A DNA stretch of 64,000 nt from Neelides folsomi. Lineage: Eukaryota > Arthropoda > Collembola > Neelipleona > Neelidae. The notes under the pieces are model-generated. The model did no database searches and had not been told where the DNA came from. It saw nothing but the letters and a program-made list of their open reading frames with translations. The DNA is taken from assembly GCA_034687125.1 (NCBI GenBank), contig JAQGBZ010000037.1, positions 1 through 64,000 on the forward strand, written 5' to 3'. Below are positions 13,101 to 28,100 of the stretch, piece by piece; position 1 is the first letter of the stretch, and every line of letters starts with the position of its first letter. Position numbers and translations under genes: made by a program.

Positions 13101-16100
13101 TTCTTAATGAGCAGAATTCCATTTTTTCCCTTTACATTCTTTTTAATTAACTTTTAATGAAGGAAGGTAATGAGGGTCGAGCTATCTGAATACAAAAGGT
13201 TGAATGCAGTCAATTGAATAAACTAAATAAGTAAATTACATAGTTAATCTCTCGGACTAGCAATTAAATACCATAAAGCCAATATGCGTGTTGATTCCAT
13301 GAATCTCATGAATGCCAACTAGGTAAGTAGTTAATACAAAAAATATCATGTTGAAACTCCATAGGTATGATTGATACATATTTCAGTTAATTAGTTAAAA
13401 TATGAACTAGCACGATTTTACTGTTTTAAACTAGGCCCAATGCTAATGATTATGATTATTAAATTGAGCCCAAACCCAATTTATTTAGATCCACAAATCA
13501 AAAGATATCACCACAAGATAAAATTATTTAATAATTTAATAAATTACGCTTTTAGTTTTTTAACCTTTGGAGACCTTTGGATCAATTTGTAATGGGACGA
13601 AGTGGAACATTAAAAGGCGTCCTTAATGAGGAACGGAGACATTGGGTGTGTGATGTAGCCGAAATCAATTTCCTTTTAGGCTTGGGTTCGTGATGTTGGT
13701 TTCCTCTACTAATTGGCATTAGCCCCTGGTACGAGAATGTGTTAATGTGTAATTTACTCTTGAGTCCGGAAATTGCTAGCCATCAACCCACTCCATCATT
13801 TAAAGGAGGAAGACAGTTGGCTTGGTGGATTATTGACTCCTTGACGTTCTCCCTCCCGCTCAATAAATCAATTGTCGAATTTTGTGTGTGTGACGCGAGG
13901 AGGATTTGATGTGGAGAAATCAGAGACTGGAAGGAGATCTGCCAAACTTGGATTTAGATGATTATAATTCTCCATTATGTAGGCCATAAATAAGAGTAAT
14001 GATATCCTCGATCAATATACTTATGTATATCTCGCCCGTCAAAAAGGCATTGTATTTATATAAGAGAATGCGCCATTTACTTAATCTTTATGAATTTTCT
14101 CGAGGATACTCGATTTTGAAGAGTACAAGAATGATTGTTCTTGCCCAAAGACCAAGGGGAATCTTTTGCCCTTTTTCATCAATATTTTCTTATTTGTGAA
14201 ATATAATCTTGGATGAGAGGGCTGATAATAGGAACTGGAATTGAACATGAAACTCTGAGGTATCCAATGTCCAATATTATTTTTATGAACTGAAATGTTA
14301 TACTTCCCCAAACATTTCGATTGGATCTCCTTGAAGGCAACATATAAGAGTTTCGTATAAATTGGAATTAATGAGAAAGACGAGTGTGTTATGTTTCAAG
14401 TTTAGATTGTGTGCATAAAATAAGGGAGGGAATAATAATGGAAAAGTTTTTGGGGGTTCTTCTTATATTCTACAGATATTTATTCACTCATGAAAGTGTG
14501 GTGGGAGTGAAACAGTTGGCTCAACTTGAATCGGAGAAAGTGAATTTCGAAGAATCTCAATCGATTCTCTTTCTCCATTTCTTCTTTTATAATAGAGGAA
14601 TTCCACGGGGCTGTTATTTGAACTTCTGCACCTGCTTCAACACTTGCGGTTTTATTTAATTTAACGATGTTCCATTTGCCCTCTTTTCTAATTCCACTTA
14701 CTTTCCATGCTCCGTTTCTCTCCCTAAGATTTATTCTTAATTGGATTTCGGGTTCTTGGTTGTTCAATTAACGTAGCATAATAAACAAGATAACATTATT
14801 TTAAATGTTTGCCATAATAAATTATTACATATATTAATTACACAATAATGATTATACATAACTCCCATTAAATTTAATGGGAGTAATTAATCTGTTGGAT
14901 TCAATTTTAGGAACATTGTTTGAAATACCAATTTAAGGTTCCATAAATACAGTTACTCTGTTCGTATCTCGATGAAAATGAAAAGAATTTTGAATTGAAT
15001 CTTTTTCATTTTGTTGAGTTTTTATCATTTTTTGATCAATAACGTTGTAATTTCTTTAAAGAACAAGATGTATGCCCTTAAAACACTCATCAAAAGTATT
15101 ACTTCCCTCTGAAATAGCCGTAAAATATTGTTTAACAATATCAGTTTATTAAGGATACACACATTGCACGTGTTTTGATTAATAAAGAACCGTAAGGCCG
15201 GAAGTGTATTTTGTGCAAACGTTAGAATAGAAGAAATATTAGTAATGTGCATCATAACCCAACTTTCTATTTTATGCGTAAAAAAGTTAAAAATGGAGTA
15301 AAATATTTGTAGAGATTTGATACTCTGATTTCTCACGGAGTTGAATAATATTGAGAGAGTTTGAATGCTCTCAAGTGGAAATTGCATAATATATCTTCCC
15401 ATCTCAACTCGGCTCCTTCGTATCTTTCAAGAGGATCTAAAGTGTAATTTAAGTGAAGGTGGCTAAAAAGGATTATTTTTACAGATAATGGGCCCATGAG
15501 CTTTTCTTTGGCGGAACGTTCAATTCACCTCCCATAAATAGCGAAAAGAAGGCTGAGTCTGGCTGAGATTAAAAATCCATTGTTTGCTCAAAAGGAAGGG
15601 GGGAAGGGGGAAGAAAAAGAGGGGGATTTCCTTTTCATCTCTCCCATCTCATTACTATTGCGGATTCAATTGAAATTGAACAATCTCCACCAGTTCATGA
15701 CATTCAAGTTGGGCTCTGGGGAGGAACAAAACACAAAACACCTCTTTCGATGACATTGATAGGCAAAGTGCGAGGCTCTTGAAGATATGCTTTATAAAAA
15801 TCCCAATAGTGCACCTTCCTCCATTGATAAAGTACAATAAGTCCCATTATAATAAATAATTTCTTATGAGATGCAATAATGATATTCGCATATTTGCTTA
15901 TTTATTAGTGTACATTATCTACACATTCAATATTTAAATTTAAGAATAGATTTCATTTCAACGGCAATTCCTCTCTAAATCAAAAATGATCTCAAAAGGA
16001 GCTTTTATTATTAAAGTTCCAAACTGTGAAAAAAGTGGTTTGGTTGTGGGATTTTTATCATATAGTCAAATTAGGTTCCCATTTTAAAATTTCATGTGGT

Positions 16101-19100
16101 TTATTCAAAGTATTCAAACTGTCCTCTGTTTTCTCTATACATAAATTGTCAAATAAAATTCTATTCCTTCCGCTTCAATTGGGACTTGTTTTCCTGAAGT
16201 TTGGTTTAATTTATTTAACAGGGTTTGTGTAGATGAAGGGATCTTGAAGTATTTGTTGGGATCCTTAGAGGCTCATCTTCAAAGCAATTTCTATGTAAAT
16301 GAAGTTGGATCTAAATAAGCGTCATCCTCCCGAAAGTACGAAGACCAGAGCACAGAAGCCCTTCACCATCTCCCCTTTTTAAGCTCCTTTCACATCCAGT
16401 CAGTTAAAGCAAGCGGAGATGAGGAGGAATGACGAGACGGATTATGCATTGTAGATTTACCAACTCTATGATTCTCCAAAGTATTTCCCTCACACTGCAG
16501 CTATTCACTTTAAGTGTACCTTTACTTTGAAAAAAAAACAATGTAATTCTTTCCCACTTTTTCGAAACCAACATTTTATATAGTTGATTTTCCTATAAAA
16601 ATGTTCCAATGCTTCAAATAATCATAAAAGTAATGGTTGATTAATGGAAAAATTGTAAAAGTTTGATTCCAGCCTTTAGACAAACTTGTTTGCATTAATT
16701 TAAATGAGGAATTAAGGTAATAAATGGGATTTGAAAAAGCAGAATGTTTCAAGTTTGTATCGAATCAGAAGTTAAAGTCTTAAAGTTCAAGTGTAGATTT
16801 AGAGTGGCATTAATGTTGAGCCCATCATTTGTAATTGCGCTTGAAGGATCAAACTTGAAAATGAGAAAATAAAAGAAAACTTTCGATGTCCATTATGATT
16901 ATTGTTAAGATGAGAAAACTAATTGTACACAGGGCATTAAATTTATTAGGCAAAGGAAGGAAGGGGGAAAAACTCACTGCAATACTCGTTTTACGCTTCA
17001 AGCCCTTTTAACTCTCCTCACCGTTCAACGAGTTTTCCTCAATTGGGCGATAAAGCAATGATCTCAAATGACATTTTCTCTAATCCTTCCTACGGTTACA
17101 CATTTTTTGACCAATTTGTATCACTGTTGCGAGTCCAATGTTTCACCATTGCTTCTCATAAAATTCCTTCTTATAGGTTCCTTTTAAACGAATGGTTGTT
17201 GAAAGTGATTAATATAAGGAGCAATGTTTTGTTTTAATGAACAGAGTCACAAGATTTGTACATGGCTCATATGTAAGTTATTGACTCTAGTTTGGATTCT
17301 ATGTCTCAAATTATGACTGAAGTTTGAGATTTCGAGAAGTTGTGGGAAAGGAAAATCATTCAGCTCACCACAAATCGATTCATGAGATTTCTCAACCCAT
17401 CAACTTATCTCTTTTTAAAAACAATACCTCACTGTGTGATTTCAGCATCTTCAATTCTATTTTCCATTATTTTTTACACGCATCCGTTTCAAATCCGCGC
17501 ATCTGTTGCAGTTGAGTGCAACAAATGGAAAGTTTTGCATGCAAGTATTTGGGAGAATTTATGACTAGCAGAGCCTATGGGATGAGCTTGTAAGGAGAAG
17601 AAATAATTAATTGCATTGGGGTGAAATATCAATTTTCTCCTTTCAATAGAGTAGGTATAATTGAAAGGCTTTGTGCACTCGGACAAGGATTCGCATATTG
17701 AACAAAAGTTCTTTTAAGAATGGGAAACGTGTCTGGCTTCTACAGTGAGTTTCCTACGAGTAGTTTATGTGTCTTGCTCCTCCGCTCATTTACTTCTCTC
17801 CTTTCAAGAAGTCAGTTCAATTAACCTGCGGCCCGTTGGTTTTGCCAGTGTGACCGCCGGGCAAACTTTCCGTCCTCTACTTCGTGTACTTTTTTATTCA
17901 TTAGTGAGAGCGAGGGTCGACCCTGCCGTTCCTGGATATACAACAGAACTGTATTAATGATACGGATGGAACTCTCATATGGCTTAGAGTCATCGAAGAT
18001 CAAATGTCTGCCTAATCCAGAGTTTTGATCATTGCTTATCTCTTATTCACAACTGCGTATTGTAATCCAACAAGACTTGTCTTTTTGTTCTAAGCGAGTA
18101 TTATCCACACGAGTATTATATTATTCTACTTTTTACACGTGAGAAGCTTAAACCAACATTGTAAAGATCAAATATTCACAATCCTCCTGTAATGAAATAA
18201 AGCGGATCTACAATGAGTCTTGAAAACAGTCTCTGTGGGAGTTAATTGATATTCACAACCATTTTTTACTTCTTGACAGATAAATAAAACCAATGTGTGT
18301 AACAAATATAATACAATGATGCACTTGTAATGCTTTTTAGACTTGCTCTATGTAATTCATTAATTATTATTACGATCTGTAATGACACAACGAGGTTTAT
18401 TATTAATTTCTTGATAAAACATTCAATTAAATAACTATTTGTAGATATCAAATCTTATTAAAGTGCATTTGATTAAGGTGTGGTTCAGTGTAACAAACAT
18501 GCGTTATACAGTACAAATAAAAAAGGTGCTTATTCTTTAGCCTTAATCTGCATCCAATGTTTTTCTGTTAGAGATTTGAAAATAAGAAATGAGAATCTGA
18601 TGCAACACTTGATTCTCAATTGATTCCACCTCCTCAATGAATACTCCAATTTACGAACAACCCCCGCTTAGTTCACAACCTGACTCGAATGTTTAATACG
18701 TAAGTCAGAATAATTCGGACATGAGCATTCTCTCGCTGTTGACTCTACTCATGAATCTTAAATGATCAGATGTTGGAGAGGAGGATTGTTTATATATGTG
18801 GAACAAAAATAAGTTACCTGATCTTCCTATTAGTATTCAGTATTCACATCCAATGTGCATCAAATAAGGAGATTTCGAGTTTCACCTTAACAATTATTCA
18901 ATTATACTTTAAAGTTAGAGAGGGACAAAAGCGGGTCATTTGGTTTTAAATCGTTAAAAGTTTGTTCAGGTTCGTGCAACTCCTTTATTAGCAGCAGAGG
19001 CAAATCGGTCAACCTTTTGAATATTTTGTCCTGCTACTATAAGTAATTCATGCATGCAGTGCTGAAAGTATTAAAATGGTAATGGGAAACAGAATATTCA

Positions 19101-22100
19101 TTAATTTTTTTGGATCGTTCCTATCAATTACAATGAATCTTTGTATGGTCACTTGAGTCATCTCATCCTTCCGCTCTAATACACTTATAAAGATTTATTC
19201 ACTTGCGAACCAATTCACTTCCATTACAGTTATTAAAATGTTTGTACTAGAAAGGAGTCAAACTCACCTGAACCCCCATAAATACATTCGATTAGGAAAA
19301 AACAATATTTACCTTAGGTAGGTTTATTGGATTATTTTTTGGTTCATCTCAATCAAAAGTGAATAAATGGATATTCTTTAGAATCCATTTGCAATCTTTC
19401 TAAATTAGGATTTTGTCCCGTTGGTTCATTCCATATTGATCTATACGACACAGGGTTTGTTCTCTCGATAGACATGGACCATTTACAATAATGGTCAAGA
19501 TTTCCCACTTGCATACATAATGCATTTAGTATCTGTGTACATAAACACATAACCTTAACTAAAGATGGACTTTTTAACAAAATACATGAAAAGGTCCTAT
19601 ATGAACTTGCTTTTAAATTGTTTTCAAACATGGTTTCAACACGTGTTTTGCCTTTGCTGTATAAGTTGACCTGCGAGTGCGATTGTATAGAAAATGGAAA
19701 CTTTTGAATGGCTTCAGTAATGGAATCTCCAAGAACTCTCCACGGAGGCTCTCGGTTGTGGGCGGTGTGGTGAGCGTCGCATTTACTTCGGCTCATTGAA
19801 TAAACATTGGAACTGAAAGGAAAAAAAACAAATTGGGCTTCCTTGTTTATTCTTCGAAAAAGAAAGATTTCGCTCTTGAGTCTTCTTTTTATCTTTTACG
19901 CATCCAACTATACCAAAGTTGTATCCATTTTACGAGGTTTAGGAAAGCGATTAAAGAAACTACATGTTGGGCCAGAAATTTACGAAGTTATGTTATAGAT
20001 TGTGTAGGTAAAGCTTTTGTCAAGTGGCAAGTGCCATCCACAGGACGATAAAACTTTTATGGTGTCGTAAGGAACGACATATCCACACAAGTGCTCACAG
20101 CTTATTTCTTTCCATGTTTGAATCAGCAAGTCAAAATGGTTAATATATTCGTCCATCGATGAGGATCTGAAAAGTGCGTGTGTTTGAAGCCGAAAATTTG
20201 CATATTGGGTGATATAGACGTCATATAAGGGATCTCATCAATTTCTTCACTCTTCGTCACTCCTTCCCTATTGATCTATTGACTCAATTTATTACTCAAC
20301 TCTCTCATTTGAAGAATTAGACTTTCAAATCAAGAAGTCTGAGGGAGAGTAAATAATTAAATCTGCTTAAAATGTTCCCTTTACCACACTCCTCTTCTCG
20401 TAATTAACATTCTCATTGAGCAGAGCTACAGAGCGAGCCGTTCTAAAAAGAGGCGTTTCGTTCCCATCTCCTTTACCAAAAACCATTCATGTCATTTGCA
20501 TAACACTCAAAATTACTGGAGCTATAATGATCGAAATATTCACTTTCGCAGTTAATTGGATTAAGATGTTAAAAATGCACTTTGAATTTAAATAATAAAG
20601 CTATTAAAATTAAACTAAAATTCTGATAGTGGTATTAAGTCATTATCACATGTACTGTCTCTGTGTAAAACTTGTTTTACTTGAAAGAAACGCGAAAATT
20701 TGAAGGTTCGTTAAAGGTTGTAAAAAGGCGGATTATTTAGCTTGGCCTTTATTGTCATTTAAAAACCAGTGTTGTCAGGCCTGTGATTATCTTGGGGAAT
20801 CTTGGACATTGAGTGAATGGATAATATCATGACTGGAAGTGACAGTAAAGTTCAACCCGTCTCATTCAACCTCATAATGCTTGGGTTGAGGTTGTAAATT
20901 ATTAATAAGAATGGCTCGTGACATGTCATATTAGCCTAGTTAGTCTCCGTCAATTTTCAAGTTAATTTGGCGAAAGTTTCACACAAAACGCGATGTTAGT
21001 TCAAAAGTTAAATGGAATATATCACAAGGCAGAAATATTCTATTAATTATTTTGCTTTCCTTCATGCTAGCTTAAATATTAATTTAGGATTTGACTTTTG
21101 ATTCTTGACTTTATGGTTAAAGCGGAATTATTAATAATATTACACTTACTGATAGAACTTAGATAAAATGTAAATCAAAATGCGAATTTATCGTGTGAGA
21201 AACATCTAAACGATGGGAATATTTATTTAAAATTTAATAATATTGTAAAATTGTAATCAAAATTCCTTCACTTGAATGACAAAAATTCCTACAAAGTCTC
21301 ATTTATAGAATCAAATTACTAACACCAACTGAAGATTTTACTTTATTGCATTTTAACATATTATGAATACAAAGGGAAATGATATAAAAGAAACGAGGAG
21401 AGAAATTTCCTAAAGATCCATCCAAAGGATCGCCCTTGTTGTCCTCGTTGAAACTGAGTAGTTTGTAACTAAAGGCAAATGTCATCATGGGACCGGAAGG
21501 ACGTAATGTTTCATAACTCAACTTCGTCCGCGCTCCTTAAATTCCAACCCTATGAAAAATGATCTTTTCGATTCTAGTTCAAATTAGGCGTAGCCCGTCA
21601 TTCTGTATTTTTTCTTCCCATTTCCTTCAAAAAAATAGATATTGGAAAGAAGGCAATTTGTCATTTTGGCCTACTCTGTCTTTTAAAGATAAACAAACTT
21701 GGATTAACATATTTGATAAATAACGACAGAAAAATAAAATCCTCACTTGGGAATGAAATTCATTCGTCCCAATAAAATAACGTATTCAAGAATGCTCCTC
21801 TCATCCAAAGCTTTGAAAGGGCTTAGATATGATTCATATATTTTGCCAAGTAAAGTGATGTGTGGATTTTATAAAAGTGATGCACATTAGTGGATAGAGT
21901 ACTACAGTTCCGAAAGAGAGCCTGAGAGTGATGATAAGGACATGGATTTGAGTATGGGGAATTATGTAAGAGTGATGAGAAGATGAAGGAGAGCGTTAAT
22001 ATTTTCGCCCACGTTGAATACTTTCTTATTCCAATTTATCACCGGGTGGGGCCATTAGTGTCTGTCATCATTCGAGTTCCTTCACTGCTGGTTGGGGAGT

Positions 22101-25100
22101 CTGTTTGCAATAAAACCTTTTACCAACTAAATACACATGTGCACCATTCAAGTGTCGAAGGGCCAACTTGGGGTTGAAGGGAGAAATATAATGAGAGAAT
22201 CCAGAGAAATATCTATATTTCTTCTTAGGAATCTCCCCCTTTTAGAGCTTTTGTCGTCATAATGGGTCGCTTGAGAAGTTGTCGGAGAAGAGCTGCAATT
22301 TTTAATGCCTTTAAATCCTCATCTTTTAAAGGACGAAAACTTGCAGTTGCATTAGCCTCAATACATTAAACCTCCTTATTATTACCTAGCATATAAACAT
22401 AGACTTTTAAAAAGCTCTCAAAGATTATTCGTATCATATGAAAAAAGGTTATCTTTAATAGGAAGTCATGTTCATATTTTAGTCGACATCGAGCATATGT
22501 TATGTACTTAAATCCAACATGCGAAGATTCATAAATATAATAATAAATCCAGAGAATTGGTAAACGAATTGTTATAAATTGACAGTAAATGGGAAGTTGT
22601 AAAATACAAACATTAAAGTCCACAGCAGAGGAAAGTTCTAACTTTATTTTTTGATGAATTCCAGGGAGGAGGAAAAGTGCCGTTGAGTTGCTGCAGGAGT
22701 CAAAAGCCTTCTATGTCAAGTCGGAGAGTGTGCTTGACACGAAGCAGGAGTTGAAGAATGCGGATCATCTCCACGTTCGCTCTCCAACTCTTGACGTGTC
22801 CGGGATGCGGGGAGAAAAAGGCGGCGGCGGGTTTCCCTTTCATGTTGTCTGTCCCTGTCCACCCTACCCGCACTCTCACTTTGAACATCATGGCTACGGG
22901 AGTCAACCCAATGACTACTACAACATCCAACCCATCACCAATCCCCCTCCGCTGAACAACAAGGAGGCTTCCAAAAGCGGGAAGCAAAAACGGGGAACTG
23001 GCGGTCATTCCCGCCGCTCAGTTCCCCCGCCGGCTTCCCTTCCCCTTCACCTCCATATGAACATGATTCAAATGGAGAGCAAAGATGGAGGGCGATTCTT
23101 TGGACTTCCATTGCCTTTTCCACTTGGACAGATCTCGTCGTCTTTACCGAGGAATATGGAGAAGCACATGGGATCGCAGCCTGTTGTCATTACCTCTTGG
23201 GGTGGAAGTTCCGCAAATCCTCCTCCTGTTCCTAATCAAGGTAAAAGCTTATTAATGTTCCTTTCAATCCGCCTCTGGTTTTAAACTCTCATTTTAATTA
23301 AATCTTTCGACTGTCTTGCTCATTCAAACTTGTAAGTTTGGTTTGACATAGTTTTAGAAAGTGGAACTTGAATCACAGAGTCATACATAAATAATATTAA
23401 TTTCCTTTTATTCTCAATAATATTTATGGTCTTAGGCATAATTTAATATGATGATAATGCTTTAACGAATAAATGTATTTAGGCATGAAATTACTTATTA
23501 GGCTCCCTTGATTCCTTTATCGCTAAATCAATTCTCCTTACATACAAGAACTACCTACAGCTTGCCTGCAGTTGGATACCAATTAGCTGAGTGCATTCGT
23601 GCAAGTAATATACAGGTTTTAATATCTCGTAAATACATTATAAAGATAGTTTATTCATGTATGCTTTCAACTATTCAGAATTAATGGGTGAGATGCACAA
23701 TAAGATAATTAATTGTAATTACATTTATTGCATTGCCAATTTTTTCATCCAAAAAATACCTGACGCTCTATTTCTTTGAGGTTTTAAATGTATAATTATC
23801 TAAACAAATAAATATATTACCAACTTACTTCCGAATGTTCTAATTCGTACATACAATAAATTAAGGTAGTCTTTAGAATTCCGTATCGTTAAATCTATTG
23901 AGATAATTTTGAAGAGTTCAGCAGTTCACTAATGAGGTTCTTAGAATTTTGTTTTCTTTCTTCCCTACTGGGATCATTTGTACACGTTTTAATAGGAGAA
24001 TGCGTAATTCATTCGAAAGGAAGAGGAAACGAAACTTTGATACTTTTACTTCACAATCCTTCTAATTTTATAAAGCTTAATTGTGTGTGTAATTAATGCA
24101 TTATCAAGATAATTGGGAGATTACGGGAATTTGTTATTGTGCCGACCATATAACATGAATTACCTACTATTACAACCAGTAATATGTCAGGGCAGAAAAG
24201 TTGAACTCATTATTTTTTGTTAATGATTTGATCATTATCGCTTCAGTGAGAAATATTAAAACGTTAAAAATTAATGAGATTGTACAATTCTTATTTCTTA
24301 TAATTGTTCGTAAAGAACCATCGGACCAATTTTAATTTAATTCCTGGAGTTCTTTAAGTTTCCTGAGCTCAAGTAATTCATTTTGTCGGGGCATTCGGCT
24401 CATTGCACCTTAATAGATCAATTGAATGGACAGAAAAGTATTAAATAAAGATTTATTATTCAATGCTTCATTTTCATTTCACTTGAAATCTGTTCATCTT
24501 AAAGTCTTCAATTAAATTCCTCTAATTCTTCTTCAATCACTCGGGCTTGTTACATAGGAGGAGATTTGATATCCCAAGTCAAATGCTCAACGCGTGATTT
24601 TTCTTTTCTCTATCAGTTTCCCACAATCTTCTAGCTTTTATTCCTCCTTCAGTTCAATTCATCATCTTTTCCAAGAGGCGTGTTTGCTATTTTTCTCCCT
24701 CTGGCTCATCCATGCTTTCGCTTCACCTTTCGATTCAGATAATAAGTGGCTGATGAAAGGTAACCGAGTGGAATTCGTGCTGGCTGAGTCTTATGTACCT
24801 AATTTGCTCACTGGCTTCCTCTTATATTTGCTCAACCGCCTTCCACTTTTAGATCCCAAACTGATCTTTCTTTCTCATGGAGTTTGAGCCTTTGAGTCTG
24901 TAGAGAAATTCGAAATTATTCGCTTATTAGTTTTTATTTGCAGGATCTTAATCCCTTCTTTGCATTTGCGATCAAGATGAAAGGCGCGTTAGTAAAACTC
25001 TTTTATTTCTTCCAGCCATTTTCCGCTGCATACTTAAAATTTCTAATTTTGCACAATAGCACAACCCTAGGCTCCGCTCAATCTCATGTCATAAATCAAA

Positions 25101-28100
25101 TTTGCATTTTTCCAAAAAATTCTCTTACTCCTTTTTGAGAAGTTGGAGCGATTTGAGTGAAGATCTCAACATCGTTGTTGGTGTTCAGATCCAGAGGGAT
25201 GATTTCACATTACCCTTTTAATATGCATAAATTAAACATAAATGTTTATAATATTTTAAGGTCTTCTACGCACGTGATATTAAGTCGAGTCGTGTCCATA
25301 TCTGAATTCAGTAATGATTGCGGGATTAGATGAACCTTAATGGTTATGTTCTGTATTTATATCCATATGTCTGTATCCTGTTTCCTTTTACAAAACTCCT
25401 GAAAATGGAGATTCCCACAAATCAACCTTCCAAACTTGGAGAGAAATTGATCTTAATCCAATTAAGCCTTCTGGTTTCAATTATATATATATTTTTTTAT
25501 GCTTCAAAAAATACTAAATTCAAATAAAGGAATCCTTCGTACGTGTTTACATTATTTGAAATATTTAAATAATTGATGAGACTTGTTTTTGAACACGAGT
25601 TTACTTACATTATTATATAGTGTTTATTATTATTATATTCATTATTATACAGTGCAGTGTGTAGGTAGAATGTATAGCAGAGCACGGGGCTGACGATGAA
25701 TATTTTGAGCTGTAGGACCCTAGTTTAACCAAATTCTTTAACACAACGGATACAAAAGCTTTATTTTATGATTAGTTAGTGAACAAATACAGTAACAGAG
25801 GATGAGCAGAGTATTTGGATAGAAATGTAAAATATGAAGCTTCATAGTGTGGATCCTCCTCCTCCGGTACTTGCCAATTTATTAGATCGACGAAAACCCG
25901 GAGGTAAAATTTAGAGCAACGGTTCGTTTCCGCCTTTAATAGGAAATGGAGACTCAAATTTACCCAAATTGTAGACCCAAAAAGAACTCAAACCTTTACA
26001 ATTCCCTCTGATGTTCCCTTCACCCTTTTGTCAATGTTAATGCTTAACCATGTTCCTTTTTTATTTGTAATGTCTATTGTATGAGGAGTAGAGGTGGTTA
26101 TTATTTTATTATAATGTTATGTATTCAGGACATTCAGCGTGTGCTACTGTATGTCCTTTAAATTATCTCCTTTTGCATTGTTGTAACTTGTTATTTTCCT
26201 CCAATTTTTCTCTTGTGGAATCGTCGTTAGGTCCATTTGTAACAAATGGGCGTGCCTTTAATGAGATCGTTTTATTGCTGAAAAGAGCAACGGGGAAGCA
26301 GCAATCGCAGATTAACTTTTATATCCCTCCTACTCACAACTTAACTCAATAAAGCTGATAGGATTACCCATAAATAACCCATTTGTTCTCTCTCGCTGGC
26401 CTCCACGTTCTCTCTACATCATTTATTTGACATGATGCAGAGTTCATCACAATTTTATCTGAAGACCTCTCCACGTTCATGGGGGAAATTATGCAAATCA
26501 CCCTTTTTTAATTCTATTTTCATGAACTCCCATTTGGAGCTTTCCATGACTGATTTCAATTTTTTCCAGTTGGTTGTCACATTTATCAATTTAATAAAAT
26601 TCTATGGGTCTACTGGGACACATCTTCAGATCATCTGTGGGTTATTTTAAAAACATTTTAATGGAATAATTCTGCTTTTGGAATACGTTTGAACTAGTAA
26701 GAACTGGATGGGTATTCTAGGATCGTTATAATTTTGTTTTCTAAAATCATTTTTCATTGTTTCGAATTTCAAAAGATTTTTTTCCTTTCAAATCATAAGT
26801 TAGTCGTTTTTATGATTATAATGTCGAAAATAAATGTATGGCTCCTGTAATGTAATGTAATTTCCTGATTAAATCAAAAGTGTTCGGATGTGGTATTTAT
26901 GCATTGTTATAAAAAGGACCTCGTAATGACAATGAAAAAATATGTAATTTGCGTGCAGAGCAATATAATTCTTTTTAGTAGCTTTCCTCTGCCGGTCATT
27001 GGCCACTCTGGACTCTTTTTCTCTCGGAGACTCAAATAAGAGAGATAGAAAGTTGAATGAGATTAAATTAAAATTGATGATTAATGAGACGGAAGGTTGT
27101 GGGAGGATGATGGCTCCTTATATTCCGACAATTCCATGCCCATACAAATCTTTCCATTCTCCATCATTTCTTACAATTTTTATCCATTTCAGTCTCATAA
27201 AACTCCCAATGTGTAGAAGTAATGTAACAATTTCCCACAAGTCACGTTGGAGCTCTTATTTTGACGAGATCCATAATTTTATCTATTCTTTGACAGGTAA
27301 CGGGGGCCGAGATGAGGAAAGTCCACCACCACTTCCACCAAAGAGTCCTCGAACGACCTCAAAGCCCGTTCGCCCTCACGACTTCCCCCAACGTTTGATT
27401 CCAAACAATTCGGAAGAAATCTCCCATCCTAAAATCCCACCATCTCCACCGAGAAGGACTGTGAGTCGGGGCGAGAGTTGCAATAATGGGGAAATGGGAC
27501 AAAACGGACATCCCAAGCTTCGTCGGCTTTTCAAAATGGAAAAATCGAATGGGACCGGGAAGCCTGGATTAGATCCCACTCTTCCCATTACACTCCCATC
27601 TCCCATCCTCCCACCAACTCCGCCACCGGATGTTGTAATGGAATCCCCGATGTCAGACAGTGGGCCGATAATTAGTCCTCCGCCCGCTTTCTCAACTCCT
27701 GTAACTCCTATGCTCGACCGGCAGAATTCCTCAGCTTCGGAGAAAGCGGGTCTTCGCCATTCTGCATCTTTACCTCCGCAGCCTCTCAACTTCCCAGGAA
27801 TAACAAACAGCTCATTTGGTCCTTTCCCTCCTCCACGAAAGAATATGAAGTCAATTCCGGATCTCTCTCATGACATTTCAAAATATTCTCCTCCGATGTC
27901 TCTCTCCATTTCGACCTCCAGCCCAAGCCCGGTCTCTGTGGATGACTCGCGGAGAGCAGCGGGAGGTGATGGAGAAGCGGATAGAGACGGGGACGAGGAA
28001 GACGACGAGTCAAGTGGAATGGACGGTGGGTTTAAAGGGAGGAACAAAGTGCTTAAGAAAATTCCTCTTATCCCAAAATCCATCACGGAGAATGTCCTTT

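Noticed and set aside
19353-19796. 147-codon open frame on the minus strand inside the FAM110 first intron
   Set aside because: No recognisable domain, odd composition, no splice or promoter context; the length is possible by chance in a window of this size.
25581-25660. TTATTA-rich run suggesting a microsatellite
   Set aside because: Irregular and no more repetitive than much of the AT-rich background.
27376-28086. Long open frames on the minus strand
   Set aside because: Antisense shadows of the Pro/Ser-rich FAM110 exon, whose codon bias keeps the opposite strand open.
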